DNA from: an uncultured Anaerococcus sp.
Lineage (GTDB): Bacteria > Bacillota > Clostridia > Tissierellales > Peptoniphilaceae
Assembly: GCA_902465755.1 (NCBI GenBank)
Contig: CABQOK010000033.1
Coordinates: 1 to 10,067, forward strand
Reading direction: 5' to 3'
DNA: 10,067 nt
Every line of letters begins with the position of its first letter. Within the stretch, counting starts at the first letter, position 1. Below the pieces are notes generated by a model. That model worked only from the letters and a program-made list of their open reading frames with translations, had not been told where the DNA came from and did not search any database. The position numbers were made by a program, and so were the translations under genes. Of this stretch, positions 1 through 5,830 are shown piece by piece.

Positions 1-616
1 CATTAACAGAGCCTTTGATATTTATCAAAAGAACCTTGCCGTTTACATTATTTAGGTCAAGATTATTGAAATCAACATCTGATATATCGATCTTGCCGTT
101 TACTTGGTTGATGTCTAGGGAATCATATAAGTTACTTCCGAGACTTAGCCTAATATCTGAACTTGCTTGTATATTTTTGTAATTATCATTAATTGAGATT
201 GTAAGTAGGTCATCCTTAACTTCAATATCTAGAAAATCATTAAGGTCAGCCTTCTTAGCCCAGATACTTTGGCTTATAACGATCGTATTATCATCAGATC
301 TATCGATTTCTATATCACCATTTACTATGTCGATTTCTATATGTTTGATCTCATCATCGATTCTAGTTTCCTTTTGGGTGTTGTAATCTCCCTTAATATT
401 AAATTGACTTAGGTCAAGGGTTTGGTCAAGGTCGATAGATTGGATTGTATCGGTTGCTCTTTTTATTATATTATCAACTGCACCTGTAATTTTATCTGTT
501 AAATTGTCAGTTTTTCTGTTATTTTTGCCTAATGCTTCTATGAGGTCACTTGCTTCTTCTACAGTGATTTTTCCTTCTTTGAGCATATTTAAAATCATTT
601 GTTTTTCATCATTCAT
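1..616 (-). CDS. DUF4097-type beta-repeat protein with N-terminal SHOCT-like segment (3' end cut by window edge)
   Basis: I translated this partial gene by eye: 205 codons are open from an ATG at 616-614 to the left edge, and its C-terminus lies outside the window. Residues about 7-29 form a short helical SHOCT-like segment (ILNMLKEGKITVEEASDLI). Residues 30-65 are polar. From about 85 onward there is a run of short alternating hydrophobic/polar strands with recurring V-N-G motifs at 98-100, 172-174 and 191-193. This is the look of the DUF4097 putative adhesin-like beta-solenoid family. No signal peptide or membrane segment is visible in the part seen. The start overlaps the stop of the upstream DUF2089 gene (ATG at 614-616, TGA at 609-611), so translation is probably coupled. 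The family has no established biochemical activity; pairing with a regulator suggests envelope-stress or sensing roles, which is inference. Confidence 0.75.
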   Translation of the reverse strand, partial: MNDEKQMILNMLKEGKITVEEASDLIEALGKNNRKTDNLTDKITGAVDNIIKRATDTIQSIDLDQTLDLSQFNIKGDYNTQKETRIDDEIKHIEIDIVNGDIEIDRSDDNTIVISQSIWAKKADLNDFLDIEVKDDLLTISINDNYKNIQASSDIRLSLGSNLYDSLDINQVNGKIDISDVDFNNLDLNNVNGKVLLINIKGSVN

Positions 617-965
617 CTTTAAGCTCCTCTAGTAGGCTCTTAGCCTTTTCTGCAGTTATTTCTCCATTATCTAGCATGTTTAGGATATCAATCCTGCCTG
701 CCTTTTTATCTACAGTTCCTCCAAGTTTTGAGACTATCCTATCAATTCTATTTCTTACTGTTGGATAAGAAATTCCAATCTCTTCTCCAACATCCTTTAT
801 AGAACCTCTTTTTTGTAAAAATAACTCAATAAACTCTTTATCTTCTTTATCTAATCTTTGAAACTTATCAATTTCAAATTCACCTGTAACTTCTGTATAG
901 CATGAATTGCATCTATAAGAGGTGATCACCATTTCATCACCACAATTTGGACATTTATTAATCAT
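609..965 (-). CDS. DUF2089 family zinc-ribbon/HTH putative regulator
   Basis: This 118-residue protein opens with a four-cysteine zinc ribbon (C5, C8, C19, C22). It continues with a helix-turn-helix at about residues 42-80 (KEFIELFLQKRGSIKDVGEE, then ISYPTVRNRIDRIV), typical of sigma-70 region 4-like or LuxR-like DNA recognition. It ends in a SHOCT-like helical hairpin at about 93-115. The order zinc ribbon, HTH and C-terminal SHOCT-like module is that of DUF2089 proteins, which are presumed DNA-binding regulators. The ATG at 963-965 is preceded by a strong GGGAGG Shine-Dalgarno at good spacing and by a sigma-A-type promoter. It is the first gene of an operon with the DUF4097-type gene, whose start overlaps its end. 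Target genes are unknown; autoregulation is plausible but no operator is evident. Confidence 0.85.
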   Translation of the reverse strand: MINKCPNCGDEMVITSYRCNSCYTEVTGEFEIDKFQRLDKEDKEFIELFLQKRGSIKDVGEEIGISYPTVRNRIDRIVSKLGGTVDKKAGRIDILNMLDNGEITAEKAKSLLEELKDE

Positions 966-985
966 AGAACCTCCCTTTTGATAAA

Positions 986-1013
986 ATTATACTTCCTCTT
1001 TGATATTTGTAAA
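986..1013 (-). promoter_or_regulatory. Sigma-A-type promoter of the DUF2089 operon
   Basis: On the minus strand a TTTACA -35 box (1008-1013) and a perfect TATAAT -10 box (986-991) are separated by 16 bp. Transcription would start near 979, leaving a short leader with the GGGAGG ribosome site before the ATG at 965. Confidence 0.7.
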
Positions 1014-1092
1014 GTAAAGTTTGATTATTTTAATTTCTCGGATTTATTTATTGAATATATTTATGATAATATTATAAGAATGAATTTCGCGC

Positions 1093-1118
1093 AAATAAAA
1101 AAAGCAAGTTTCCTTGCT
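1093..1118 (-). terminator. Rho-independent terminator of the glycosyltransferase operon
   Basis: Read on the minus strand, a perfect 6-bp stem AGCAAG/CTTGCT (arms 1113-1118 and 1103-1108) closes a GAAA tetraloop. It is followed at once by a run of seven T (1097-1103, the first of which closes the stem). It begins two bases after the stop codon of the membrane protein gene and isolates this operon from the DUF2089 promoter downstream. Confidence 0.85.
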
Positions 1119-1120
1119 AT

Positions 1121-1813
1121 TTATATAAATTTCCTATCCCAAAAAGATATGACGCATCTTATAAGCCAAATTATGGCATTGATCATAAAAGCAGCCAACA
1201 TTATAATTTGAATTATATAGATAAACATCATAAATCCAGGGTTTGCTACGGCCTTGGATTTAATAGAAGCAAAAAATATGGCTAGAAGGAAAAATAAGCC
1301 CAGCCATTTTCCACAAGTCTTAAGATTTTCTCTAAAGTCAGGATATATCCTGGCCTTCTTGCCGTACTTTTTCTTGAAGTTATCTCTTCTAATCTTAAGC
1401 TCTTCTCGTCTCTTTCCAGAAGAATTTGATATGAGAGCTGAATAGTAATGCTTCATATCTTCTGTAGAGCTGGTGTATTTCTTGAGATTTTCGGCTTCTT
1501 CTTCGGAAAATTCCCTATTTAGTATTTCATTTGTAATCATGGCCTTGGACTTATAGGAAAGTCTTTCTTCCCTAAGCTTTCTAAGATCTTCGACAGATTT
1601 CGCCCTCGCCATCATATCCAGAGTCTTTTTTTCGTATCTTCTCATATAGTCAAAGGATTTGGTAAAGGCAAATACCATAATTAGCATTATCACAAATTGG
1701 CTTATAATTACAACAATATTAGAAGCGCCCAAAAAGCTTACCATTCCCATTACAAGGCTTGGCACAAGTACCGCTAGTAGGATATAAGCTAAAAGCTTAA
1801 CAACTGATCTCAT
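1121..1813 (-). CDS. Unrecognised four-helix membrane protein, last gene of glycosyltransferase operon
   Basis: I do not recognise a family for this 230-residue protein. Two hydrophobic segments sit at the N-terminus (about 7-27 and 32-50) and two at the C-terminus (about 168-184 and 195-217). They flank a long, charged, helical region (51-165) rich in Lys, Arg and Glu that is probably cytoplasmic by the positive-inside rule. The start ATG (1811-1813) lies inside the upstream glycosyltransferase gene, overlapping it by 17 bp, and has an AAAGGGTG ribosome site about seven bases upstream, so coupling is likely. It is followed directly by a terminator. Its place behind two lipid glycosyltransferases suggests a link to glycolipid or envelope assembly, but no catalytic motif supports an enzymatic role. 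The long charged domain could bind a partner protein. Confidence 0.75.
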   Translation of the reverse strand: MRSVVKLLAYILLAVLVPSLVMGMVSFLGASNIVVIISQFVIMLIMVFAFTKSFDYMRRYEKKTLDMMARAKSVEDLRKLREERLSYKSKAMITNEILNREFSEEEAENLKKYTSSTEDMKHYYSALISNSSGKRREELKIRRDNFKKKYGKKARIYPDFRENLKTCGKWLGLFFLLAIFFASIKSKAVANPGFMMFIYIIQIIMLAAFMINAIIWLIRCVISFWDRKFI

Positions 1814-2810
1814 TATTCATCACCCTTTCATATATTTCTACAAGTTTTCTCCCTGTTTTTTCTATAGATTTATCACAGGCCTTCCTGTAGGCAAAATCCT
1901 TAAGAGATTTTAGTCTTCCTTCGCAAATGCCTACTATCTTCTCCTCAAATTCTTCTAGGCTAGATCCCTTATAGATATTAACTCCATCTTCATAGTCCTT
2001 CTCAAATATTTCTATATCTCTAATCAAAATATCTGCCCTTGTAGCAAGGGCTTCTAGGAGAACAATTCCTTCAGTCTCCTCATGAGTTAGGAAAAGATAA
2101 AGGTCAGATCCAGAATAGGCAAGTCTCAATTCTTCGCTAGTCACATATCCAGGAAATTTTACATTAGAAGGAGCCTTTTCTATAAGTTTTTTGATATTTG
2201 GACTCATCAAGGCCTTATCGAGCTTTCCGAACCAGATGAATTCATATTGAGGAAGTCTTTGACCGAGCCTTATAAAATCATCTATGCCCTTTCTCTTGAT
2301 AGGAAGACCGACAGAAATTATTGATTTCTTATTTTTATCTAGACCATAAGTCTCATAGAACTTATCCCTATCCCCATCCTTCTGCTTCCAGAAGTCAAGA
2401 TCAATTCCATTAGACACAACACAAATCTCTCGATTTATATCATAGGTCTTGAGGATATTTTTAGAATATTCGCTAGGAGTAAGGACTAAGTCTCCTAGTT
2501 TATAGGCGTGAACTAACCATTTTTTAAAAAGGGGAGCTAGTTGGTTTGACAAGACAAATGAATTTCTAAAATCCTCCATGGTAGAATGGCCATGGTAGAC
2601 TATCTTCTTACCCCTTTTCTTAGCCTTCTTAGCAAAGGCAACGGCTCCCGGAAGGACTGTATTGATATGGACTAGATCAAAGTCCTCTCTCTCATCTGTC
2701 GTAAAATCAAATCCTATCTTGGCCAAGGCTTTTTTCTGATGATCTATAGCCTTGCCCACACCACTTTCTTTTACCTTATCATAATCTTTTGAATATATTA
2801 AAACTTTCAT
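1797..2810 (-). CDS. GT4 glycosyltransferase, CpoA-like (putative second-step glycolipid glycosyltransferase)
   Basis: This is a GT-B fold, family GT4 retaining glycosyltransferase of 337 residues. I place the start at the ATG at 2808-2810 (MKVLIYSKDY), where the family's first beta strand begins. An in-frame ATG at 2861 would add 17 residues without homology to the fold. Visible landmarks are the N-terminal acceptor-side segment with SGVGKAIDHQKKAL (16-29), DLVHIN (45-50), YHGHSTMEDFRNSF (72-85), LTPSEYSK (110-117), VVSNGID (131-137) and the EX7E donor-binding motif with Glu245 and Glu253. The HSTxEDFRNSF block resembles streptococcal CpoA, which adds a second hexose to glucosyl-diacylglycerol. 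The frame overlaps the preceding glucosyltransferase by 32 bp, and the pair mirrors the two-step glycolipid synthase pairs of streptococci and enterococci. The transferred sugar cannot be read from the sequence; it should act at the inner membrane face. Confidence 0.85.
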   Translation of the reverse strand: MKVLIYSKDYDKVKESGVGKAIDHQKKALAKIGFDFTTDEREDFDLVHINTVLPGAVAFAKKAKKRGKKIVYHGHSTMEDFRNSFVLSNQLAPLFKKWLVHAYKLGDLVLTPSEYSKNILKTYDINREICVVSNGIDLDFWKQKDGDRDKFYETYGLDKNKKSIISVGLPIKRKGIDDFIRLGQRLPQYEFIWFGKLDKALMSPNIKKLIEKAPSNVKFPGYVTSEELRLAYSGSDLYLFLTHEETEGIVLLEALATRADILIRDIEIFEKDYEDGVNIYKGSSLEEFEEKIVGICEGRLKSLKDFAYRKACDKSIEKTGRKLVEIYERVMNNEISC

Positions 2811-3936
2811 ACTCGTACTCTTCAATAGCTTTTTGGTAAAGCTTCTCACATTTTTCTCCAAAGGCCTCGACAGAGAATCTCTCTATGGCATAGGATCTAG
2901 CGTTTTTAGAAAGATAGGTCTTAAATTCTTTATTTAAAACCTTATTTATAATCTTTTCAAAATCTTCGAATCTCTCATACACATATCCATTGTATCCATT
3001 AACAATTACCCCACACAGAGCCTCATCCTTCCTACACACTGCAACAGTTCCATTAGATAGGGCCTCATAATAGGTAAGTCCCTGGGTCTCTGAAGTAGAG
3101 CCTGATACGAAGACATCCGCCATCTGATAGTATTTGTTCACATCTTCTGGCCTTACCATGCCCACAAAGTTGACCTTTTTAGGAAACCTTCTAGAAAATT
3201 CCATAAGACTATCGAGATGAGGACCTCCACCAACTATGTAAAGCTTAACATCTGGATCTTCTATCTTTTGGTAAAAGTCCACAAGCTCTTCTATATTTTT
3301 CTCCTCACCAATCCTACCTAAATAGAGGAGGATTTTTTCCTTCTCATCAATACCCAAAGCCCTCCTAGGATTTTCACTTAGTAGGTCTGGGATATGGATT
3401 CCTGTAGGTATTACAGAAATTTTTCCATCCTCCACTCCATATTCCCTAAGAAGCTTGGCAGTCTTCTCGCTAGGAGCTATAAGTCCATTACAAAGATCTG
3501 CGAACTTCTTGCTTGCAAGGGCAACCGCCTTCTTGCCCATAGTCTTATTTCCTATAAAATAATGAGTGTAGTCTTCATAGATCGTGTGATAGGTGTGAAT
3601 TATAGGGATTTTAAGATCATGAGCTATGGTCTTGGCCATGATGAAGGTCGAAAATTCACACTGAGAATGGATTATATCAGGCCTCCAGCATTCTAATTCC
3701 TTTATATGAGTTTTGGACAAGAGATTGGTAACACGTGCTTCCGGGTAAATTTTTCTCGCAGAAAGGCTACCTACATAGTAGATATTTCCTGCCTTGTAAG
3801 ATTTCATCGTATTTGAAAGGGTCAGGACTCTTACTTCGTGACCCATATTTTCTAGATATTCTTTAAGATTTAATACTGACCTAACTACTCCATTTACAAC
3901 GGGATAGTACCAGTCACTAGTTATTAATATTTTCAT
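2779..3936 (-). CDS. GT4 glycosyltransferase, 1,2-diacylglycerol 3-glucosyltransferase-like
   Basis: This 385-residue GT-B enzyme resembles the UDP-glucose:diacylglycerol glucosyltransferases that make monoglucosyl-diacylglycerol, the precursor of glycolipids and of lipoteichoic acid anchors. The N-terminal domain shows MKILITSDWYYPVVNGVVRS (glycine-rich loop), DIIHSQCEFS (87-96) and HTYHTIYEDYTHY (114-126), a characteristic acceptor-side block of this subfamily. The C-terminal donor domain shows LGRIGEEKN (206-214), IVGGGPH (234-240) and the EX7E motif with Glu283 and Glu291. The start has a good AGAGGT ribosome site (3941-3946). It is the first gene of a three-gene operon. Identification as a GT4 enzyme is firm; the diacylglycerol acceptor is inferred from motif resemblance and from the CpoA-like gene that follows. 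Confidence 0.87.
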   Translation of the reverse strand: MKILITSDWYYPVVNGVVRSVLNLKEYLENMGHEVRVLTLSNTMKSYKAGNIYYVGSLSARKIYPEARVTNLLSKTHIKELECWRPDIIHSQCEFSTFIMAKTIAHDLKIPIIHTYHTIYEDYTHYFIGNKTMGKKAVALASKKFADLCNGLIAPSEKTAKLLREYGVEDGKISVIPTGIHIPDLLSENPRRALGIDEKEKILLYLGRIGEEKNIEELVDFYQKIEDPDVKLYIVGGGPHLDSLMEFSRRFPKKVNFVGMVRPEDVNKYYQMADVFVSGSTSETQGLTYYEALSNGTVAVCRKDEALCGVIVNGYNGYVYERFEDFEKIINKVLNKEFKTYLSKNARSYAIERFSVEAFGEKCEKLYQKAIEEYEYESFNIFKRL

Positions 3937-3956
3937 AAGTACCTCTTAATAAGGAT

Positions 3957-3985
3957 AACATAAATATTATTTTTTAGAAAGTAAA
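3957..3985 (-). promoter_or_regulatory. Candidate promoter of the glycosyltransferase operon
   Basis: On the minus strand TTTACT (3980-3985) and TATGTT (3957-3962) are 17 bp apart, in a very AT-rich stretch just upstream of the AGAGGT ribosome site. The -10 match is only moderate, so the exact boxes are uncertain. It lies back to back with the promoter of the divergent SdpI-family gene. Confidence 0.4.
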
Positions 3986-4009
3986 TAGACTCGTTTAATG
4001 GGCTGTTAT

Positions 4010-4018
4010 TGGTATAAT
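4010..4018 (+). promoter_or_regulatory. Extended -10 promoter of the SdpI-family gene
   Basis: The plus strand carries TGGTATAAT, a perfect extended -10 element (TGn plus TATAAT), 20 bases before the start codon. No convincing -35 box is seen at the usual distance, as is common for extended -10 promoters. The ribosome site GAGGTG follows. Confidence 0.65.
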
Positions 4019-4038
4019 ACTAGAAAGTGAGGTGAAAT

Positions 4039-4389
4039 ATGGGACCTTTGATAATAACCGATATCCTGCTTTTGATTTTTAGTATTTATATCGGCATATT
4101 TTTAATAAAATTTCACTCTTCCTATCCTGAGATGGCTGTTGGCTTTCACGTTTGGGAAGTGTGCTATTCTAGAAAAACTTGGGATTATGGAAATAAGTTT
4201 GCTGGCAAGGTCGCGATATGCTTAGGCCTTGTATTTTTCGGGCTAATCTTTCCCCTTTGTCTTTATTTTGGAAACAATAGAAATTATCTTTCTATACTCA
4301 TCACCCTTCTTGTGATACTTTATATGATTCTTTTATTTTTTATAGTGAAGATGTGGATGAGGAAAAAATTTTCTTTGAAAGATGAATAA
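4039..4389 (+). CDS. SdpI/YhfL-family small membrane protein
   Basis: This 116-residue protein has three predicted membrane helices, at about 4-24, 57-77 and 83-105, and a short basic C-terminus. Between helices 1 and 2 lies GFHVWEVCYSRKTWDYGNKF followed by AGK (35-57). This matches the signature of the SdpI/YhfL family, in which a conserved segment ending in T-W-x3-N-x-F-x-G-K precedes the second helix. The best-known member, Bacillus subtilis SdpI, gives immunity to the toxin SdpC and signals toxin presence by sequestering a repressor; many short homologues have no known role. No sdpC-like toxin or ArsR-type sdpR repressor is in the window, so an immunity function is not supported here. It has its own extended -10 promoter and a GAGGTG ribosome site. 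The stop is six bases before the structured RNA element, which may form its 3' UTR. Confidence 0.7.
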   Translation: MGPLIITDILLLIFSIYIGIFLIKFHSSYPEMAVGFHVWEVCYSRKTWDYGNKFAGKVAICLGLVFFGLIFPLCLYFGNNRNYLSILITLLVILYMILLFFIVKMWMRKKFSLKDE

Positions 4390-4390
4390 T

Positions 4391-4596
4391 AAAAAGGGGC
4401 GTTTGCAGAATGAATAAATCGTACCGTTATCGTTAGAAGAACCTCCACGGAAAGTCTCACTAAGCCGACGGGCAAATCGCCTCCATCAGCCGGCGGGCGC
4501 CAATTGGCCTACCGGCCAGGAGAGGTAAAATTTCCTAAGAGAACCTTCTAACGATGGTACGATGATTATTCATAGTTTTTAAACAGCCCCTTTTTT
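4391..4596 (+). ncRNA. Large structured non-coding RNA element (candidate raiA-type RNA)
   Basis: No ORF fits here, yet the DNA is strongly self-complementary and its core is 65% G+C (4441-4520). A long closing helix is built from GGGGC-G-TTT (4396-4404) with AAA-C-A-GCCCC (4581-4590), 4410-4417 with 4566-4573, 4418-4425 with 4556-4563, and an uninterrupted 11-bp helix 4429-4439 with 4545-4555. Together these give about 36 bp with only small bulges. Inside, possible helices are 4441-4445/4522-4526, 4464-4467/4491-4494, 4471-4473/4479-4481 and TGGCC-TACC-GGCCA (4505-4518). GGAAA (4449-4453) could form a pseudoknot with TTTCC (4531-4535). The element ends in GCCCC plus six T. The plus strand is favoured by G-U pairs and the longer U-tract. 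Size and shape suit the raiA RNA of Bacillota; 6S RNA or an undescribed RNA are alternatives. I could not match a consensus. Confidence 0.75.
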
Positions 4597-5064
4597 ATCA
4601 AATAAATTCTTAAGCTCCATTCTTTGGGAATAGGGGCTTAGTCTAACGTAGACATAGGATCCATCTTCTATAAATTTCCTAAATATTCTAAGGTCATCTT
4701 CGTCTACTGCTACTTCTTCGGTTAGGGATTTCTTCCCAACACTCATATGGATTATCCCTATATTTACTTCTGGAATTTCTATATTTTGCTTTCTTATAGT
4801 CTCTAAATCCTGAGCACTGTCAACGATCAAAAAAACATCTTTCTCATAGTCTTTAAGGAAGGCTCCTACTTCCGATGGCTTTAAGTAGTAGGCTGATATA
4901 TCATCAGGAATAGTAAGATCCATTACTCTTTTTCTAAAATCGTCCCCACTTACTTCTTCATTAGCTATGATTACAGTTTTGATGTCTAATTCCTTAGACC
5001 AAATTTCAACCACCTTGCCGTGAGATAATCTTGAATCAATCCTACAAAGTTTTACTTCTCCCAT
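4579..5064 (-). CDS. Orphan PTS IIB domain protein, mannose/sorbose family
   Basis: This 161-residue protein is a stand-alone IIB domain of the mannose/fructose/sorbose PTS family. The N-terminal strand and active-site loop read LCRIDSRLSHGKVVEIW. His15 sits in the family position of the phosphorylated histidine (usual consensus RxDxRLxHGQV). Later blocks VIIANEEVSGDDFRK and VNIGIIHMSVGKK also fit. Two adjacent ATGs are possible; I prefer 5062-5064, five bases after AAGGAGG, which shares one base with the upstream stop (TGATG). The other, at 5067, is only two bases from the site. No IIA, IIC or IID gene is nearby, so it either serves a permease encoded elsewhere or acts as a phospho-regulated accessory protein. 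Its last codons lie within the 3' arm of the structured RNA on the opposite strand. Confidence 0.85.
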   Translation of the reverse strand: MGEVKLCRIDSRLSHGKVVEIWSKELDIKTVIIANEEVSGDDFRKRVMDLTIPDDISAYYLKPSEVGAFLKDYEKDVFLIVDSAQDLETIRKQNIEIPEVNIGIIHMSVGKKSLTEEVAVDEDDLRIFRKFIEDGSYVYVRLSPYSQRMELKNLFDKKGAV

Positions 5065-5714
5065 CATATCCTCCTTATATCCTTAATCTCTTTTGGATCA
5101 TCTATTATAAGATCTGGATTTTCTCTCTCGAGAACCTCTCTTGACCTAAAACCCCAAGAACATCCTACAGTGAAAATTCCCGAATTCTTCCCGCATTTCA
5201 TATCCACTTCGCTATCTCCAAAGTATAAAATATCAGAAAAGTCCACCCCAAATCTCTCTTTAATTATCATTATTCCTTCAGGAGATGGCTTTCTCTCGTA
5301 ACTTTCCTTATAGCCTAGGATATAATCAAAATAACCTTTATCGAAAACATGGCTTATGACCTTCTTACATGTAGAATCAGGCTTATTAGAAAAGCAAGCT
5401 ATTATCTCCCCTCTTTCCTTTAAGATATCTATGCTTTCCTTTATTCCTTCGTAAGCTTTTAGTAGATAAGTTGGGTCATCATCGTAGGATTTGTTGTAAG
5501 TGTCTAGGAAGTTTTCCCTAAAGTCTTCATCATCACTTACTCCCAAAAAGTTCAAGGTCTTATTTACCAAAACTACAGGACCATTTCCCACAAAGGCTCT
5601 GACCCTCTCCTTATCGATCTCGTCTAGACCAAATTCATCCAAGGTCTTATTTATATGAAAGCTAATAGAGTCTATCGTGTTTAACAAAGTACCGTCTATA
5701 TCAAAAATATACAT
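5064..5714 (-). CDS. HAD-superfamily phosphatase, phosphoglycolate phosphatase-like
   Basis: This 216-residue HAD hydrolase has all four motifs: motif I FDIDGT with nucleophile Asp5 and acid/base Asp7; motif II in ACFSNKP (Ser109); motif III Lys142 in YERKPSPEGI; and motif IV YFGDSEVDM (Asp167, Asp171), which binds magnesium. An alpha-helical cap inserted after motif I (about 14-85) marks subfamily I, the Gph/beta-phosphoglucomutase type. The start at 5712-5714 has AGGAG at suitable spacing; a second ATG four bases earlier is out of frame. It is the first gene of a pair with the PTS IIB gene, coupled through TGATG. Phosphoglycolate phosphatase is the usual annotation for such sequences, but substrate is not predictable, and the PTS neighbour leaves a sugar-phosphate substrate equally open. 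Confidence 0.85.
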   Translation of the reverse strand: MYIFDIDGTLLNTIDSISFHINKTLDEFGLDEIDKERVRAFVGNGPVVLVNKTLNFLGVSDDEDFRENFLDTYNKSYDDDPTYLLKAYEGIKESIDILKERGEIIACFSNKPDSTCKKVISHVFDKGYFDYILGYKESYERKPSPEGIMIIKERFGVDFSDILYFGDSEVDMKCGKNSGIFTVGCSWGFRSREVLERENPDLIIDDPKEIKDIRRI

Positions 5715-5772
5715 ACATTCTCCTATTCTTATCTAAGTCTTTACTAGTCTTTTACCCTTTTTGTTAAAAATA

Positions 5773-5800
5773 TCTAATCTCCACTCTAATCGGGTATAAT
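5773..5800 (+). promoter_or_regulatory. pncB promoter region with TATAAT and a direct repeat
   Basis: A perfect TATAAT (5795-5800) lies 30 bases before the pncB start. No good -35 box is present at 16-18 bp. Instead the 7-mer TCTAATC occurs twice (5773-5779 and 5785-5791), 12 bp apart, over the -35 region. Such spacing may indicate an activator or repressor site, but this is inference. No clear promoter for the divergent HAD gene could be picked in the same 116-bp gap. Confidence 0.45.
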
Positions 5801-5830
5801 ATTAAGAAGCGAAAAGAAAACGAGGAGATT

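Noticed and set aside
978-1211. Plus-strand 77-codon open frame
   Set aside because: It runs across the minus-strand promoter and terminator and into the 3' end of the membrane protein gene; no ribosome site and no protein-like composition.
3394-3696. Plus-strand 100-codon open frame
   Set aside because: Antisense to the conserved core of the diacylglycerol glucosyltransferase-like gene.
4039-4389. SdpC toxin-immunity system around the SdpI-family gene
   Set aside because: No toxin, maturation or ArsR-type repressor gene is adjacent; short SdpI-family proteins are common outside such loci.
4391-4596. Miniature transposable element (MITE-like) with terminal inverted repeats TAAAAAGGGGC/GCCCCTTTTTTA
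   Set aside because: The inverted termini read better as the basal stem and U-tract of a terminated RNA, no convincing target duplication flanks it, and complementarity continues inward through many distinct helices. A genome-wide copy count would settle it.
4391-4596. 6S RNA
   Set aside because: The long basal stem is suggestive, but the core looks branched and very GC-rich, not one extended hairpin with a central promoter-like bubble. Kept only as an alternative.
5715-5830. Riboswitch upstream of pncB or the HAD gene
   Set aside because: The 116-bp gap is AT-rich, and the pncB leader after the -10 box is only about 24 bases, too short for a riboswitch; no stable hairpin seen.
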